Assembly: GCA_021796225.1 (NCBI GenBank)
Contig: JAJYOL010000001.1
Location: forward strand, 88,743-152,742
Length of the DNA stretch: 64,000 nucleotides
Source: Microcaldota archaeon
GTDB lineage: Archaea > Micrarchaeota > Micrarchaeia > Micrarchaeales > CABMGC01
Direction: 5' to 3'
The notes below the pieces were generated by a model. It saw only the letters and a list, made by a program, of their open reading frames with translations, had not been told where the DNA came from and did no database searches. Shown in pieces: positions 43,175 through 52,300 of the stretch. Each line of letters begins with the position of its first letter. Within the stretch, counting starts at the first letter, position 1. Both the position numbers and the translations under genes were made by a program.

Positions 43175-43312
43175 TCAGCCGCCGATCTTGAACATCTTGG
43201 TTCCGCATACCGGGCAGACCCCTGTGGTCGCTTTCTTTCCATTCTTCATCGTTACCGGCTTTGCATCCTTCATCTCTCTTTTTTCTTTGCATTTTACACA
43301 ATATGCCTGCAT
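43175..43312 (-). CDS. DUF5679 zinc-ribbon mini-protein
   Basis: 45 residues from ATG 43312 to TGA 43175. Sequence blocks: AYCVKCKEKREMKDAK, VTMKNGKKATTGVCPVCGT and KMFKIGG. This is the widespread short DUF5679 protein, with CVKC and CPVC as a zinc ribbon. Function unknown. Too small for most gene finders. It is upstream of nothing on its strand except its terminator. Confidence 0.85.
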   Translation of the reverse strand: MQAYCVKCKEKREMKDAKPVTMKNGKKATTGVCPVCGTKMFKIGG

Positions 43313-43386
43313 ATTATCGCCGTTTATATATCACAGATTGCTTTAAATAACCCATACAGCACACGGTTCGTACAATACTACCCTCG

Positions 43387-44568
43387 TTATTTCTTTCCTT
43401 TGCCCTTGCCGAGGAGTTTAGCGTAAGTCAGACCCCCGAATACCTGGAATAGGCCGCCGATAAATACCGGCGCGGGCAGGGACACGCTCATGAGATAGCC
43501 CCCAAACCCCGAACTGCCCTGCGCAAGCCTGTTTGCCACTCCCTGGAAGCTTGTTGCGGTCCCGTAATCCTCGGCATGAATTCCCTTGACGGTTACCGCA
43601 AGGCGTGCCGGAGCGCCGAGACTCATTATCAACTGCCTTACGAGAAAGAGCACTACTGCAATGGGGAACAACGGACTGAATGCCATCAGCACGAGTATGC
43701 CGCCGCTTATGCTTCTCGTATATCCTCCGAGCATTGCAAGCTCGAACTTCTTTCTGATTATTCCTGCGGTATACGTACCCACGGCGGTTAGCGCGTTTGC
43801 TACGGTGAACACTATCCCGATCTCGCCTGTTCCTGCATGAAACCTGAGTGCAAACCACAATGGAAGCAGCGGTATCGCTATTCCGAGTCCGGCGCTGTTT
43901 ACCACGTTGGCAGCGATTACCTTGGCTATATGCCTGAAGCTCGACTTTTTCATTATCTTAGTCGTCTTTTTGGCGCGCGCTTTCTCACTGACGAAAATGA
44001 TGCATATCAGCGATATCCACAGCAATGCCGCCGAAAGGAGAAAGAGCATCCTGAATGCGGAAGCAGAACCTACATAATTCTGTAATGATCCGTGAAGTAT
44101 CATGAGTGCGCTGCCGAATATGCTGAAGAACGATGCAGTTGCGGTAATCTTGCTGAGCCTCTTTACTCTTTCATCGTCTTCCGTCCAGTTATTCGCTATC
44201 AGCGCGGTGGAACCCGGAGAGAACGAGCCTCTGAGCCCGCCAACCATGCCGCCTATATCTCCAACTATCATTGCCACTGCTATAAGTATGATGCTGCTTT
44301 TTTCCAAGCCTATGACAAGTGCGCTGGTTGCCGTTATGACTTCTCCAATCATCAATATCGGTTTGAATCCTATCCTGTCTCCAAGCATGCCGAGCACCAG
44401 GACAAGTGCGGCATTGAATACCGCTATGCCCATGTATATGATTCCGATATTTATGACGCTGACACCAAGTGCTGCCAGATAAAGCGGTGCTGCAAGCGCC
44501 ATGAATATGACTCCGACGCTACGCAATGCGCGTGATGCCAATAGGAATCGGAATCCAAAGTCTTTCAT
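43387..44568 (-). CDS. Major facilitator superfamily transporter
   Basis: 393 residues, about 12 hydrophobic segments. MFS features: GMLGDRIGFKPILM (the loop 2-3 GxxxDRxGxR motif) and a symmetrical second half with YTAGIIRKKFELAMLGG. The late GIHAEDYGTATSFQGVANRLAQGSSGFGGYL segment resembles drug-efflux-like archaeal MFS. Substrate unknown. Divergent from the helicase gene. Confidence 0.8.
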   Translation of the reverse strand: MKDFGFRFLLASRALRSVGVIFMALAAPLYLAALGVSVINIGIIYMGIAVFNAALVLVLGMLGDRIGFKPILMIGEVITATSALVIGLEKSSIILIAVAMIVGDIGGMVGGLRGSFSPGSTALIANNWTEDDERVKRLSKITATASFFSIFGSALMILHGSLQNYVGSASAFRMLFLLSAALLWISLICIIFVSEKARAKKTTKIMKKSSFRHIAKVIAANVVNSAGLGIAIPLLPLWFALRFHAGTGEIGIVFTVANALTAVGTYTAGIIRKKFELAMLGGYTRSISGGILVLMAFSPLFPIAVVLFLVRQLIMSLGAPARLAVTVKGIHAEDYGTATSFQGVANRLAQGSSGFGGYLMSVSLPAPVFIGGLFQVFGGLTYAKLLGKGKGKK

Positions 44569-44707
44569 TTAACCACGATAAATACGCATATTCATTGCAA
44601 TCAACTCTTAATAAATATCCTGCATCTTTCATTTCCACCGTTAAACAAAATTGCGCATGACGTTAGCTTAGCCATGCTTTAAATAGTAGAAAAGTGCTCC
44701 TTGATAC

Positions 44708-46504
44708 ATGCGCGGAGTCAGAAGCAGGAAGGAACTTCCAAATCCACGACAGCTTTCCCTTTTCGACGGTAACGAAGGCACGGTTGTCAAACCGTTGACA
44801 CGCCTAAGTCTCGAATCCATGCGGGACGGTGCATCGATCCCCAGAAAATATCAGGAAGAGATGGCAAAATCAGCTCTAAGTACCGATATTTACGGCAATG
44901 TCTTGTCAACTTTGGTGGTATTGCCTACCGGAACCGGGAAGACACATATAGCCGCAATGGTAACGGGCAACAGGATTGCAGAAGGCACCGTAATATTCAT
45001 TGTGCCTACGAGTCCTCTTGTCGCACAGCAATCCGAATACATGCTATCGCAGTTGAAGCTTGGAAAGAACCAGATAGCTGCGATAACCGGCGACAGGCAA
45101 AACCCTTCAGCCAGAGCCGCAATATATTCAAACAAACCGAAAGTCATAGTAGGAACATCCCAATCGCTGTCCCGCGATATAAATTCGGGAAGGCTGTCTC
45201 TCGACGGCGTTTCCATGATGATATTCGACGAGGCGCATCACTGCGTAGGTGAAGACGCATACCGTATCATAGCAAGGGCTGCGATAGAAAAAAACATCCC
45301 GCGCCTCGGGCTTACCGCCTCTCCCGGAAACAATCGCGAAAGAATTCTGCGGGTTGTTGAAAATCTCGGGATTAACAACATAGCGGAATATACTAAGGAA
45401 AGTGCCGAAATTCGCCGTTACATTCCTCCGATGGTTTACAAGAGGCTCGACGCCAGACTGCCTAGAATCTTCCTTCAGATAAGAACCCGTCTTGCAGAAT
45501 TGTCGTATAATGCGCTCGCGGAGCTTGGGGAAATGGGGATGCTTGTGCAATACTACGGCATGCCAGATAACTTCCATGCTGTTTCGGGGGATGTTCGGAG
45601 CGATGTCACTCCCGACGACGTGTACCGGTTCATGAAATTCGGGGAACTGGACAAATTGAAAAAGACGATTCTTGCGAAAAAGCCGAAGTTTCAAACAACT
45701 AAAAAAACTCCTTACCACGAACTTCCGCGCGAATCCAAAATTTTCATGCGCGCAATGTCCCTGCATTCCGAGCTAATGTTTTACTATCAGCTGTTGAACA
45801 TGTTTGAAACGCAGAGCATCAGGGTAGGGTTGGCATACATAAACAGGACGCTCGGTCTTTCACCCGATTCTCCAAAAAAAGACAATGCCTCACATGCCGA
45901 TGGCGCTTCCAATTCCGCGGAACGGGAAAAAACATTCAAAGGGCGCATACGCAGCAGCCAAAGCTTCATGTCCATGTACAATTATCTGAAGGACAACATA
46001 AACGTCCTTCCTGAAAACCCGAAAATAGCGCTTTTCCGTGAAGTCATAAACAAGAACCCTTCAAAGAAGATGATAATATTCACCGAATACAGGGATCAGG
46101 CGCGTCTTTTATACGAGACTGCCAAATCCGACGGACACAGCGTATCATTGCTGCTTGGCAAGAGCCATGGCACTACGGGCAAACACCAGGAAGCCGCAAT
46201 AAACAATTTCCGCGAAGGGAAGTCCCGTATACTCGTCTCAACGCGCGCCGGGCAGGAAGGGCTCGACATACCTCTTTCGGAAATGATAGTACATTATGAC
46301 ATATCCGCAAGCGCGATAGCGCACATCCAGCGCAACGGCCGCGGGAGCAGATCCGATTCGTGCAGCGTCTATTATCTCGTGGCGCTAGATACGAAGGACG
46401 AATATTCCTACATCTCGTCAATGCGTGCAATCGTAACAATGGAAAACAGCTTGCACAGTATCAGAAGAGGCTTTAATCCGGACAAAGGAATATTGCGCAA
46501 CTAA
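44708..46504 (+). CDS. Hef/FANCM-like SF2 helicase without nuclease
   Basis: 598 residues. Superfamily 2 motifs: LPTGTGKTHIA (I), VPTSPLVAQQ (Ia), FDEAHH (II), GLTASPG (III), then a helical insert (about 230-420), FTEYRD (IV), STRAGQEGLDIP (V) and HIQRNGRGSR (VI). The insert is in the Hef/FANCM position. The C-terminal ERCC4-type nuclease and HhH domains of full Hef are absent. The N-terminus has PRQLSLFDGN, which fits a PCNA-interacting QxxLxxF-type box. Likely fork or crossover DNA processing. Possible TATA GCTTTAAATAG about 25 nt upstream. Confidence 0.82.
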   Translation: MRGVRSRKELPNPRQLSLFDGNEGTVVKPLTRLSLESMRDGASIPRKYQEEMAKSALSTDIYGNVLSTLVVLPTGTGKTHIAAMVTGNRIAEGTVIFIVPTSPLVAQQSEYMLSQLKLGKNQIAAITGDRQNPSARAAIYSNKPKVIVGTSQSLSRDINSGRLSLDGVSMMIFDEAHHCVGEDAYRIIARAAIEKNIPRLGLTASPGNNRERILRVVENLGINNIAEYTKESAEIRRYIPPMVYKRLDARLPRIFLQIRTRLAELSYNALAELGEMGMLVQYYGMPDNFHAVSGDVRSDVTPDDVYRFMKFGELDKLKKTILAKKPKFQTTKKTPYHELPRESKIFMRAMSLHSELMFYYQLLNMFETQSIRVGLAYINRTLGLSPDSPKKDNASHADGASNSAEREKTFKGRIRSSQSFMSMYNYLKDNINVLPENPKIALFREVINKNPSKKMIIFTEYRDQARLLYETAKSDGHSVSLLLGKSHGTTGKHQEAAINNFREGKSRILVSTRAGQEGLDIPLSEMIVHYDISASAIAHIQRNGRGSRSDSCSVYYLVALDTKDEYSYISSMRAIVTMENSLHSIRRGFNPDKGILRN

Positions 46505-46541
46505 CCTTTTTGCCAGTTAAATTTTCCAGGGTCTCACGCAT

Positions 46542-47375
46542 TCATTTTCTTTGTATTATCCTGACGGCGAGATATGTTGCAAAGACTATTCCTACAATGA
46601 AGAAACTTACCGGATACGGTTCATAGAAGGCTATGATCAATCCCGCCCATGTAGCAAAGAGCGATATGCCTGACGATATCGCTATTGCGTATACCGGCTT
46701 CTTCGCAAGCCGTATTGCCGTTGCGGCCGGCGTTACCATGAGTGCAAAAATAAGCAGCACTCCGCTTACCTGTATGGCTATGGATACCGCTCCTGCGAGA
46801 AGTAGCATGAATACGATGCCAAGCAGGGTTACCGGCATCCCTTTCGCTTCGGCAACATCCTCGTCAAGCGATGCGAAGAGTATCGGCCTGTATACCAGCG
46901 CCGCAGCTGCAATTATGACCATGCTCACTATTACCGTAAGAAAAACATTCGAACTGCTTATTCCCAGAATCTCTCCGAAAAGTATCGAGTACGCTTCCGT
47001 AGCGTATCCTGTGTACATGCCGAGAAAGAGGAGGCCCAAAGCCAGCGCGAATGCAAGTACCGAACCGACTTCGACATCACGGTGTTCCGCTCTCTTTCCC
47101 AAAATGGCTATCCCGAATCCTCCTGCTAGCGACGCTGCAAGCATTCCGAGTACGGGATTGATGCCTACGAGTATCGAACCAGCCGCACCCGTGAATCCTA
47201 TTTCCGCATAGGCATGCGCTGCAAATGACGTGCGCCTAAGCACGACAAGATATCCTATTATGCCGGCGACTATTGCAATTGCGGTCCCGGCTTCGAACGC
47301 ATGCTGCATGAACTGATAGCGAAACATGACGTGCAACATGTAAATTATGTCAACGTTTAGAAGCATTGTAATCAT
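46542..47375 (-). CDS. znuB: Metal ABC transporter permease (ZnuB/MntB-like)
   Basis: 277 residues, eight or nine hydrophobic segments. The family signature FAAHAYAEIGFTGAAGSILVGINP and ALALGLLFLGMYTGYATEAYSILFGEILGIS match ABC-3 permeases for Zn2+ or Mn2+. Its start overlaps the ATPase gene end by 26 nt. Third gene of the importer operon. Confidence 0.87.
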   Translation of the reverse strand: MITMLLNVDIIYMLHVMFRYQFMQHAFEAGTAIAIVAGIIGYLVVLRRTSFAAHAYAEIGFTGAAGSILVGINPVLGMLAASLAGGFGIAILGKRAEHRDVEVGSVLAFALALGLLFLGMYTGYATEAYSILFGEILGISSSNVFLTVIVSMVIIAAAALVYRPILFASLDEDVAEAKGMPVTLLGIVFMLLLAGAVSIAIQVSGVLLIFALMVTPAATAIRLAKKPVYAIAISSGISLFATWAGLIIAFYEPYPVSFFIVGIVFATYLAVRIIQRK

Positions 47376-48192
47376 TCTCTTTCACTTCGTCCTGCGCTCC
47401 GTACAGCGTGTGTATGAGTATGTGCCCCATCGAATCGTGTAAAACTTCGACGTGCGTGCCGTAAAGTTCGCTAAGGCTTTCCGATGTCAAAACCTTGTCC
47501 GGCGTTCCTATCGCCACTTTTCCGTTTGCAATGTATATCACTTTATCGAGGAACTGTATAAGCGGATTTATATCGTGGGCTACGAGAAACGTCGTGACAT
47601 TTCTGTCCTTGACAACGCTGCTTATCAGTGACACCAGTTCCTTTGCCCTTCGTATGTCGAGATTCGACAGCGGTTCATCAAGAAGAAGCATCTCAGGATC
47701 ACTCACGAGTGCTTCCGCAAGGAATATCCTCTGCAGTTCGCCCCCCGAAAGTGCCGACATCGGTTTGTTTGCCAAATCGAGCGCCTTTACAGATTCGAGC
47801 GCATGCAGCGCAGCGTCATTTTCCTTTCGGGAAGATATGCTGAAACCCAATTTGTTTCCCGAGTATGCGAGCTTCACCAATTCCACGCATTCAACATTCG
47901 TTTCGTTGTCAATGCCGTGCTTTTGCGGGACATATCCAATCTTCGGATTTCCCCTTTTCGGATGCGAACCCATTATTTCTATCTCGCCTCCCGCAACCTG
48001 CTGCAATCCGAGAAGGAGTTTGAACATCGTAGTCTTCCCCGCACCGTTTGGGCCTATAACGGCAACAAATTCGCCCCGTGCGACATCAAAGTTTGCATCG
48101 TGCCACACTGTTTTTTTCCCGTAATTCACTGTAAGATTCCTGGCGCTCACCACAATGCCGCCCTTTTTCCTAACATCTTTTTCTCCGTGCAT
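47350..48192 (-). CDS. znuC: Metal ABC transporter ATPase (ZnuC/MntA-like)
   Basis: 280 residues. Walker A GPNGAGKTT, Q-loop YVPQKHG, signature LSGGELQR and Walker B LLLDEPLSNLD are all present, followed by a VAHD switch. The C-terminus is extended (HDSMGHILIHTLYGAQDEVKEN), His-rich, perhaps metal-sensing. Starts 6 nt after the binding-protein gene. Confidence 0.9.
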   Translation of the reverse strand: MHGEKDVRKKGGIVVSARNLTVNYGKKTVWHDANFDVARGEFVAVIGPNGAGKTTMFKLLLGLQQVAGGEIEIMGSHPKRGNPKIGYVPQKHGIDNETNVECVELVKLAYSGNKLGFSISSRKENDAALHALESVKALDLANKPMSALSGGELQRIFLAEALVSDPEMLLLDEPLSNLDIRRAKELVSLISSVVKDRNVTTFLVAHDINPLIQFLDKVIYIANGKVAIGTPDKVLTSESLSELYGTHVEVLHDSMGHILIHTLYGAQDEVKENDYNASKR

Positions 48193-48198
48193 CTTCCC

Positions 48199-49164
48199 TT
48201 ACCTGTTGTGTACACTTGCATTAAGTGCGTTCTGCAGATTTATAAGTTCGGAGTTCATCCATTCCTGATATGGCATATCCTGCGGCTGTATCGTTTCCGT
48301 AACCCCTACAACAGATATGTTGTTTTGCATTGCAATCTCTCGCATCTGCACGGTCAACGGCGTAGTGGTCTGTTCGTTGTATACTAAAACAGACACGTTT
48401 CTGTTTTCAAGCTGATTTTCAAACTGTGTAACGCTCTGGATTGACGGATCGGTGCCTTCGCTTACCGCACTCATGAATTCCATGGGTGATATCAGATCCA
48501 ATCCGGATGCATTTGCAAGATAAACGAAAATCTCTTCGGTTGATGCAACTTTCGTACCCGCATACTGCCTTTTAATAGCGGCAATCCTACCGTCTACCTG
48601 TACAAGTGACGCATTCAATGCCGCATATTGCCGTGCGTAGTACGCCGCATTTGAAGGGTCCTCTTTCACAAAGTATTCGTACATCTGCCTTACCGTTTCA
48701 TTTACATATATGGGGCTGTACCACAGGTGCGGATTGGAACCGTTGCTTACTCCTGCTATCTCTCCCGCATTAAGAACCGTCCTATTCGGATTGCCTCCTG
48801 CGGAGATAAGCTTGAGCGCCCAGTTGTCGTATCCTACCCCGTTTACTATGACAAGATTCGCATTCGCTATTTTCTGTGCAACCGCCGAATTGGCTTCATA
48901 CTCGTGCGGGTCCGTATTGGGGTCGGTTATTACGCTGGTGACGTTGCAATGTATCCCGCAAATCTGCTCTGCAAGGCTACCCCAGAAATTCTCCGCTGCG
49001 ACTACCTGCATAACATGGCTTTCATTTCCGTTAAGGGTTGCATTGCTTGCCGTACCATTCACGGCCGCACCGTTCCCCGTACCGATAAATACGACACCGG
49101 CAACGGCTAGTATTGCAAATGCGGCGGCTAAAGCGAATTTTGCTCGGGCTTCCATCATGACCAT
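48199..49164 (-). CDS. znuA: Metal ABC transporter substrate-binding protein (ZnuA-like)
   Basis: About 321 residues; ATGs at 49173, 49164, 49158 and 49155 are in frame, and the TATA box at 49183-49192 makes 49164 (MVMMEA) a good leaderless start. N-terminal signal/anchor helix, then the cluster A-I fold: LVIVNGVGYDNWALKL, metal His in TDPHEYE and NPHLWYSP, and a C-terminal Gly-Val-Thr-Glu-Thr helix. Zn versus Mn cannot be decided. First gene of the operon. Confidence 0.85.
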   Translation of the reverse strand: MVMMEARAKFALAAAFAILAVAGVVFIGTGNGAAVNGTASNATLNGNESHVMQVVAAENFWGSLAEQICGIHCNVTSVITDPNTDPHEYEANSAVAQKIANANLVIVNGVGYDNWALKLISAGGNPNRTVLNAGEIAGVSNGSNPHLWYSPIYVNETVRQMYEYFVKEDPSNAAYYARQYAALNASLVQVDGRIAAIKRQYAGTKVASTEEIFVYLANASGLDLISPMEFMSAVSEGTDPSIQSVTQFENQLENRNVSVLVYNEQTTTPLTVQMREIAMQNNISVVGVTETIQPQDMPYQEWMNSELINLQNALNASVHNR

Positions 49165-49182
49165 ACAAAACATGGAAGTGAA

Positions 49183-49224
49183 CGTATATAAATGTTATTA
49201 ATTTTTAGTGTAAATATTATTAAC
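49183..49224 (-). promoter_or_regulatory. znuACB promoter with palindromic operator
   Basis: TATA box TTTATATACG (minus strand, 49183-49192). Immediately upstream is an inverted repeat, 49194-49224: arms GTTATTAATTTTTA and TAAATATTATTAAC around GTG, 12 of 14 positions pairing. Its place next to the BRE/TATA suggests a metalloregulator site. No regulator gene adjoins. Confidence 0.55.
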
Positions 49225-49287
49225 TATCTGCGTTTTCAAAAATCGCACGGCACAGGCTAACCGCACATGAAAAAACCGCGTTTTGAA

Positions 49288-49806
49288 TCAGCCCGCCTTT
49301 ATCTTTACTATCTTTATTGAAAAGACAAGCGTCTTTCCTGCGAGAGGCGGATTGAAATCAAGGGTTGCATTCGTGCTGTTGACAGCGACAACCGTGCCCT
49401 GGACCCCGCTTCCGCTGCCGGCTGAATTTGTGAATACGCTGCCTACCTTTACCGTCTGGTTTCCGAAATCCTTAATCGGCAGGCTTACTATAAGGCTTTG
49501 ATTTACATTGCCATACGCATCCTGCGGCGGAATCGTAACCGTCTTATTCTGCCCTGCATGCATGCCCAATACGGCCTGATCGAATCCCGGTATGACTTCT
49601 CCCGCTCCTACAGTGAAATTAAACAACTGCCCACCGACATTGGAATTGAATACTGTTCCATTTGTGAACGATCCCGTGTAATACACGCTTACGGTATCAC
49701 CAGTTTTGACCGCAGGCAATGCGTACGTAGTGATTGCAAAATACGCTGCAACTATCACAATCGCAGCTATTACTACCGCAAGTATTCCGATGTTTGTGTT
49801 TTTCAT
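49288..49806 (-). CDS. Membrane-anchored FKBP-type prolyl isomerase
   Basis: 172 residues. One N-terminal helix (about 7-26) anchors an external FKBP domain: VKTGDTVSVYYTGSFTNGTVFNSN, GAGEVIPGFDQAVLGMHAGQNKTVTIPPQDAYG, and a SlyD-like insert-containing half. It speeds folding at prolyl bonds, here outside the membrane. Its C-terminal part diverges from SlyD, ending in KTLVFSIKIVKIKAG. Confidence 0.87.
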   Translation of the reverse strand: MKNTNIGILAVVIAAIVIVAAYFAITTYALPAVKTGDTVSVYYTGSFTNGTVFNSNVGGQLFNFTVGAGEVIPGFDQAVLGMHAGQNKTVTIPPQDAYGNVNQSLIVSLPIKDFGNQTVKVGSVFTNSAGSGSGVQGTVVAVNSTNATLDFNPPLAGKTLVFSIKIVKIKAG

Positions 49807-49842
49807 AGAATCATTTAATCTTTACACTGCGGATTTAAAATC

Positions 49843-51093
49843 CTACTGCACGGCACGTTTGTGCGATTCCTGGAATTTTTCGAATGCCCTTTCCAGGTCT
49901 TTCGGGTTGCCCATCCCTATCAGAACCGTTTCGTTGCCTTTCAGCTTCATGATCGTGAATACCTGCTCTATCTCTTCCCGAGACGCTTCGGCATGGGGAT
50001 TCGAACTCAGAAACGCCGTGCATCCGCATTCCGCAAAGATGTTGGAAAAGTTCTTTTCGACATTTGCCGACAGCATGATGGCGAATGCCCTCCTTGATCC
50101 GTGCATCTCTTTTCTCAATTCTTTCCCTTTATTATTGACAAAAGCGCTTGTCACATCGAATACGTTACCGGATATCTTTCTTCTCGCGCTGTTTTTATGC
50201 TCCGGATTCATGGAATATTTGCGCTGTATAAGCACGCCTGCGGTTATCAAAACCGCAGCAAGCAAGTAATACGCGCGTATCGGGGTATTTGCAATAAATG
50301 CGGAAAGGACAATCGTAACGAACGGCACGAAAGCTATGGCATTGCCGACCAGATATGGTCCGTACACCTTGAAAGAGTAATAAACAAGGGTGGATCCTAT
50401 CCCATACGCGAATATGCCCAGGAAGAGAACGGAAATTGCGGACGAAGCCGTAAACGAAACGGCAAGGCTCGTGTTGGTAGCAAGCGCTATTATCCCGACT
50501 ATGATAAGTGATGAAAGGTTGAACAGAACGATTGTCGAAGGAGGATCGAAGTTATACCTGTTCATGAATATTCCCGCAAGGGAAGTGCAAAGCCCGGAAA
50601 CCAGCAGTATCGCTATGAAAGGAAACGACGGAAGATCGAGATTGAGGAATGTTCCGCCGCTAAGTATCGCGTATATGCCGAGGAATCCCAGCACGGCGGC
50701 TATGAGCTGCGCGTTCTTGAACTTCTGCCTCAGCAATATCGGAGCGAGCAATGCCGTCATTATTACCCAGCTTCGGTATATTACCGCACCTATGCTCGGA
50801 TTGGTGCCTATGGTTCCTATTCCCAAAAAGAGCTGTGTAAATGCGTTGTTCAACAATCCTACGCCTGCTATCAGCATAAGCGAGCTTCTGTTCATGAAAA
50901 TCGAGGTCAATTCCCTGGTTCTTCCCAGCGCTATGCTTACAGAAAGCGATACGATGAGTCCGACAAGGAAACCGTAGAAAAGCTGCGGAAGGATGCCTAT
51001 GCTCTCTCCACCTATTTTCAGGAAGATGGACCAAAAAGAAAGTTCGAAGATTACGAATGCAAGCGCAAGCGCCGCCTTGTATCCCGGTTTCAT
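49843..51093 (-). CDS. EamA/DMT-family permease with C-terminal cytosolic domain
   Basis: 416 residues. The first 300 form ten helices with the two EamA repeats (GLLNNAFTQLFLGIGTIGTNPSIGAVI and ILFLGIFAYGIGSTLVYYSFKV...GNAIAFVPFVTIV). After a basic linker (PEHKNSARRK), about 110 residues form a soluble domain: SRRAFAIMLSANVEKNFSNIFAECGCTAFLSS...EIEQVFTIMKLKGNETVLIGMG. DMT exporters normally lack such a domain. It may be a regulatory ligand-binding or protein-interaction domain; I do not recognise it. Confidence 0.72.
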   Translation of the reverse strand: MKPGYKAALALAFVIFELSFWSIFLKIGGESIGILPQLFYGFLVGLIVSLSVSIALGRTRELTSIFMNRSSLMLIAGVGLLNNAFTQLFLGIGTIGTNPSIGAVIYRSWVIMTALLAPILLRQKFKNAQLIAAVLGFLGIYAILSGGTFLNLDLPSFPFIAILLVSGLCTSLAGIFMNRYNFDPPSTIVLFNLSSLIIVGIIALATNTSLAVSFTASSAISVLFLGIFAYGIGSTLVYYSFKVYGPYLVGNAIAFVPFVTIVLSAFIANTPIRAYYLLAAVLITAGVLIQRKYSMNPEHKNSARRKISGNVFDVTSAFVNNKGKELRKEMHGSRRAFAIMLSANVEKNFSNIFAECGCTAFLSSNPHAEASREEIEQVFTIMKLKGNETVLIGMGNPKDLERAFEKFQESHKRAVQ

Positions 51094-51204
51094 GAATACT
51101 ACTAAAGATGTTCAGATTAAAAAACATATCAAAAACCAGATTTTATTTGCGGATTTTTCGGAATTCATCATCGACTTTATATATCCTCTTTCATTACGTT
51201 AAGC

Positions 51205-52218
51205 ATGTATCCCGAAGAAATGAACGTGGCGAAGAGCGATAAAATACTCTTAAGGGCTCTCAGTTCCAATTCGCGTACAAGTCTCGCCGAACTATCGCGT
51301 CAAGTCGGCATGTCTCCAGCAACGACAAACAAGCTTTTGAAGCACATGGTATCCCATTTGGGGGTTAAATTCACACTCGAAGTCGATTTGGACAAGCTCG
51401 GTTTTTCCGAACGGCACATACTTTCCGTAAGATTCGGAAAGAAGCCCGACGAACTTTTTCTATCGGAATTATTTGCCGGGGATCCCTTTACGCAGGATGC
51501 ATTCATTACGAACGGCGGATTCGACCTGCTGCTTTTCGTTGCGGCAGATACTCCCATGAATTACATGAAATGGGAAACCGACATTGCGGTAAAGCTCTCA
51601 AAATATCTTCCGGAATTCAGGCCTTCCGAGTACATATTCGACATGCTGGGCTTCATGCCTCTGAACGATTCATTTGTGGATTTCATAAAAGAAGGTATCA
51701 AAGCCGATGCAACAGACCGTGCGCTACTGCGCATTCTTAACGGAAATTCCCGTGCAAGCTACCGCGAAATGGGAAACGAGCTCGGCGTTAACGAGGATAC
51801 CGTGCGATACAGGGTATTCAAGCTTCAGCGCAGCGGCATAATAAGGAGATTTACCGTCGCAGTGCAGAATTCCGGCGGCGTGTTGAGTTCATATTTCATG
51901 CGCTACCGCTTCGACGAACGTACGATGAGTGACATTTTTCCAAAACAGCGCAGGCACAATGTAGGCGAGGACGATGCGCTGCCTTTGGTAAACAGGACGC
52001 CGATGCTCGTCCTGCTCAGCGGAAGCTACAGATTTTTCGGCCTCTCTTTCGGATATACCAGAAAACAGTCGATCGACTCGGGGGTAAAGTGGCATGCCAA
52101 TCTTCTCAAAGGCAATAATCCACACGAAGCACACGCAGTCATTACGAAGTCCGTAAAGGGTCTCTTGCCCCTGCGCAATCTAGACGCTGAACGTAATTAC
52201 AGATACATATGGAGATAA
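51205..52218 (+). CDS. Tandem Lrp/AsnC-type HTH regulator
   Basis: 337 residues. Two Lrp-type DNA-binding halves: residues about 10-50 (LLRALSSNSRTSLAELSRQVGMSPATTNKLLKHM) and about 170-215 (LLRILNGNSRASYREMGNELGVNEDTVRYRVFKLQ). Between and after them lie longer regions without the usual short RAM domain order. Could bind DNA as a pseudo-dimer. Divergent from the DMT permease, which may be its target. ATG 51205. Confidence 0.78.
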   Translation: MYPEEMNVAKSDKILLRALSSNSRTSLAELSRQVGMSPATTNKLLKHMVSHLGVKFTLEVDLDKLGFSERHILSVRFGKKPDELFLSELFAGDPFTQDAFITNGGFDLLLFVAADTPMNYMKWETDIAVKLSKYLPEFRPSEYIFDMLGFMPLNDSFVDFIKEGIKADATDRALLRILNGNSRASYREMGNELGVNEDTVRYRVFKLQRSGIIRRFTVAVQNSGGVLSSYFMRYRFDERTMSDIFPKQRRHNVGEDDALPLVNRTPMLVLLSGSYRFFGLSFGYTRKQSIDSGVKWHANLLKGNNPHEAHAVITKSVKGLLPLRNLDAERNYRYIWR

Positions 52219-52270
52219 ACTGGTAACGAAATCCGAATTTTTAACAAATAAATTTCAAAAAATCATTGCA

Positions 52271-52278
52271 TATATAAA
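52271..52278 (+). promoter_or_regulatory. TATA box before the candidate small RNA
   Basis: TATATAAA (52271-52278, within CATATATAAAGC) lies about 26 nt before 52301, the predicted 5' base of the closing helix of the structured RNA. The next CDS has its own TATA-like box (TATTTAACA near 52450). Confidence 0.6.
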
Positions 52279-52300
52279 GCATGGAAGTCATAATATTATC

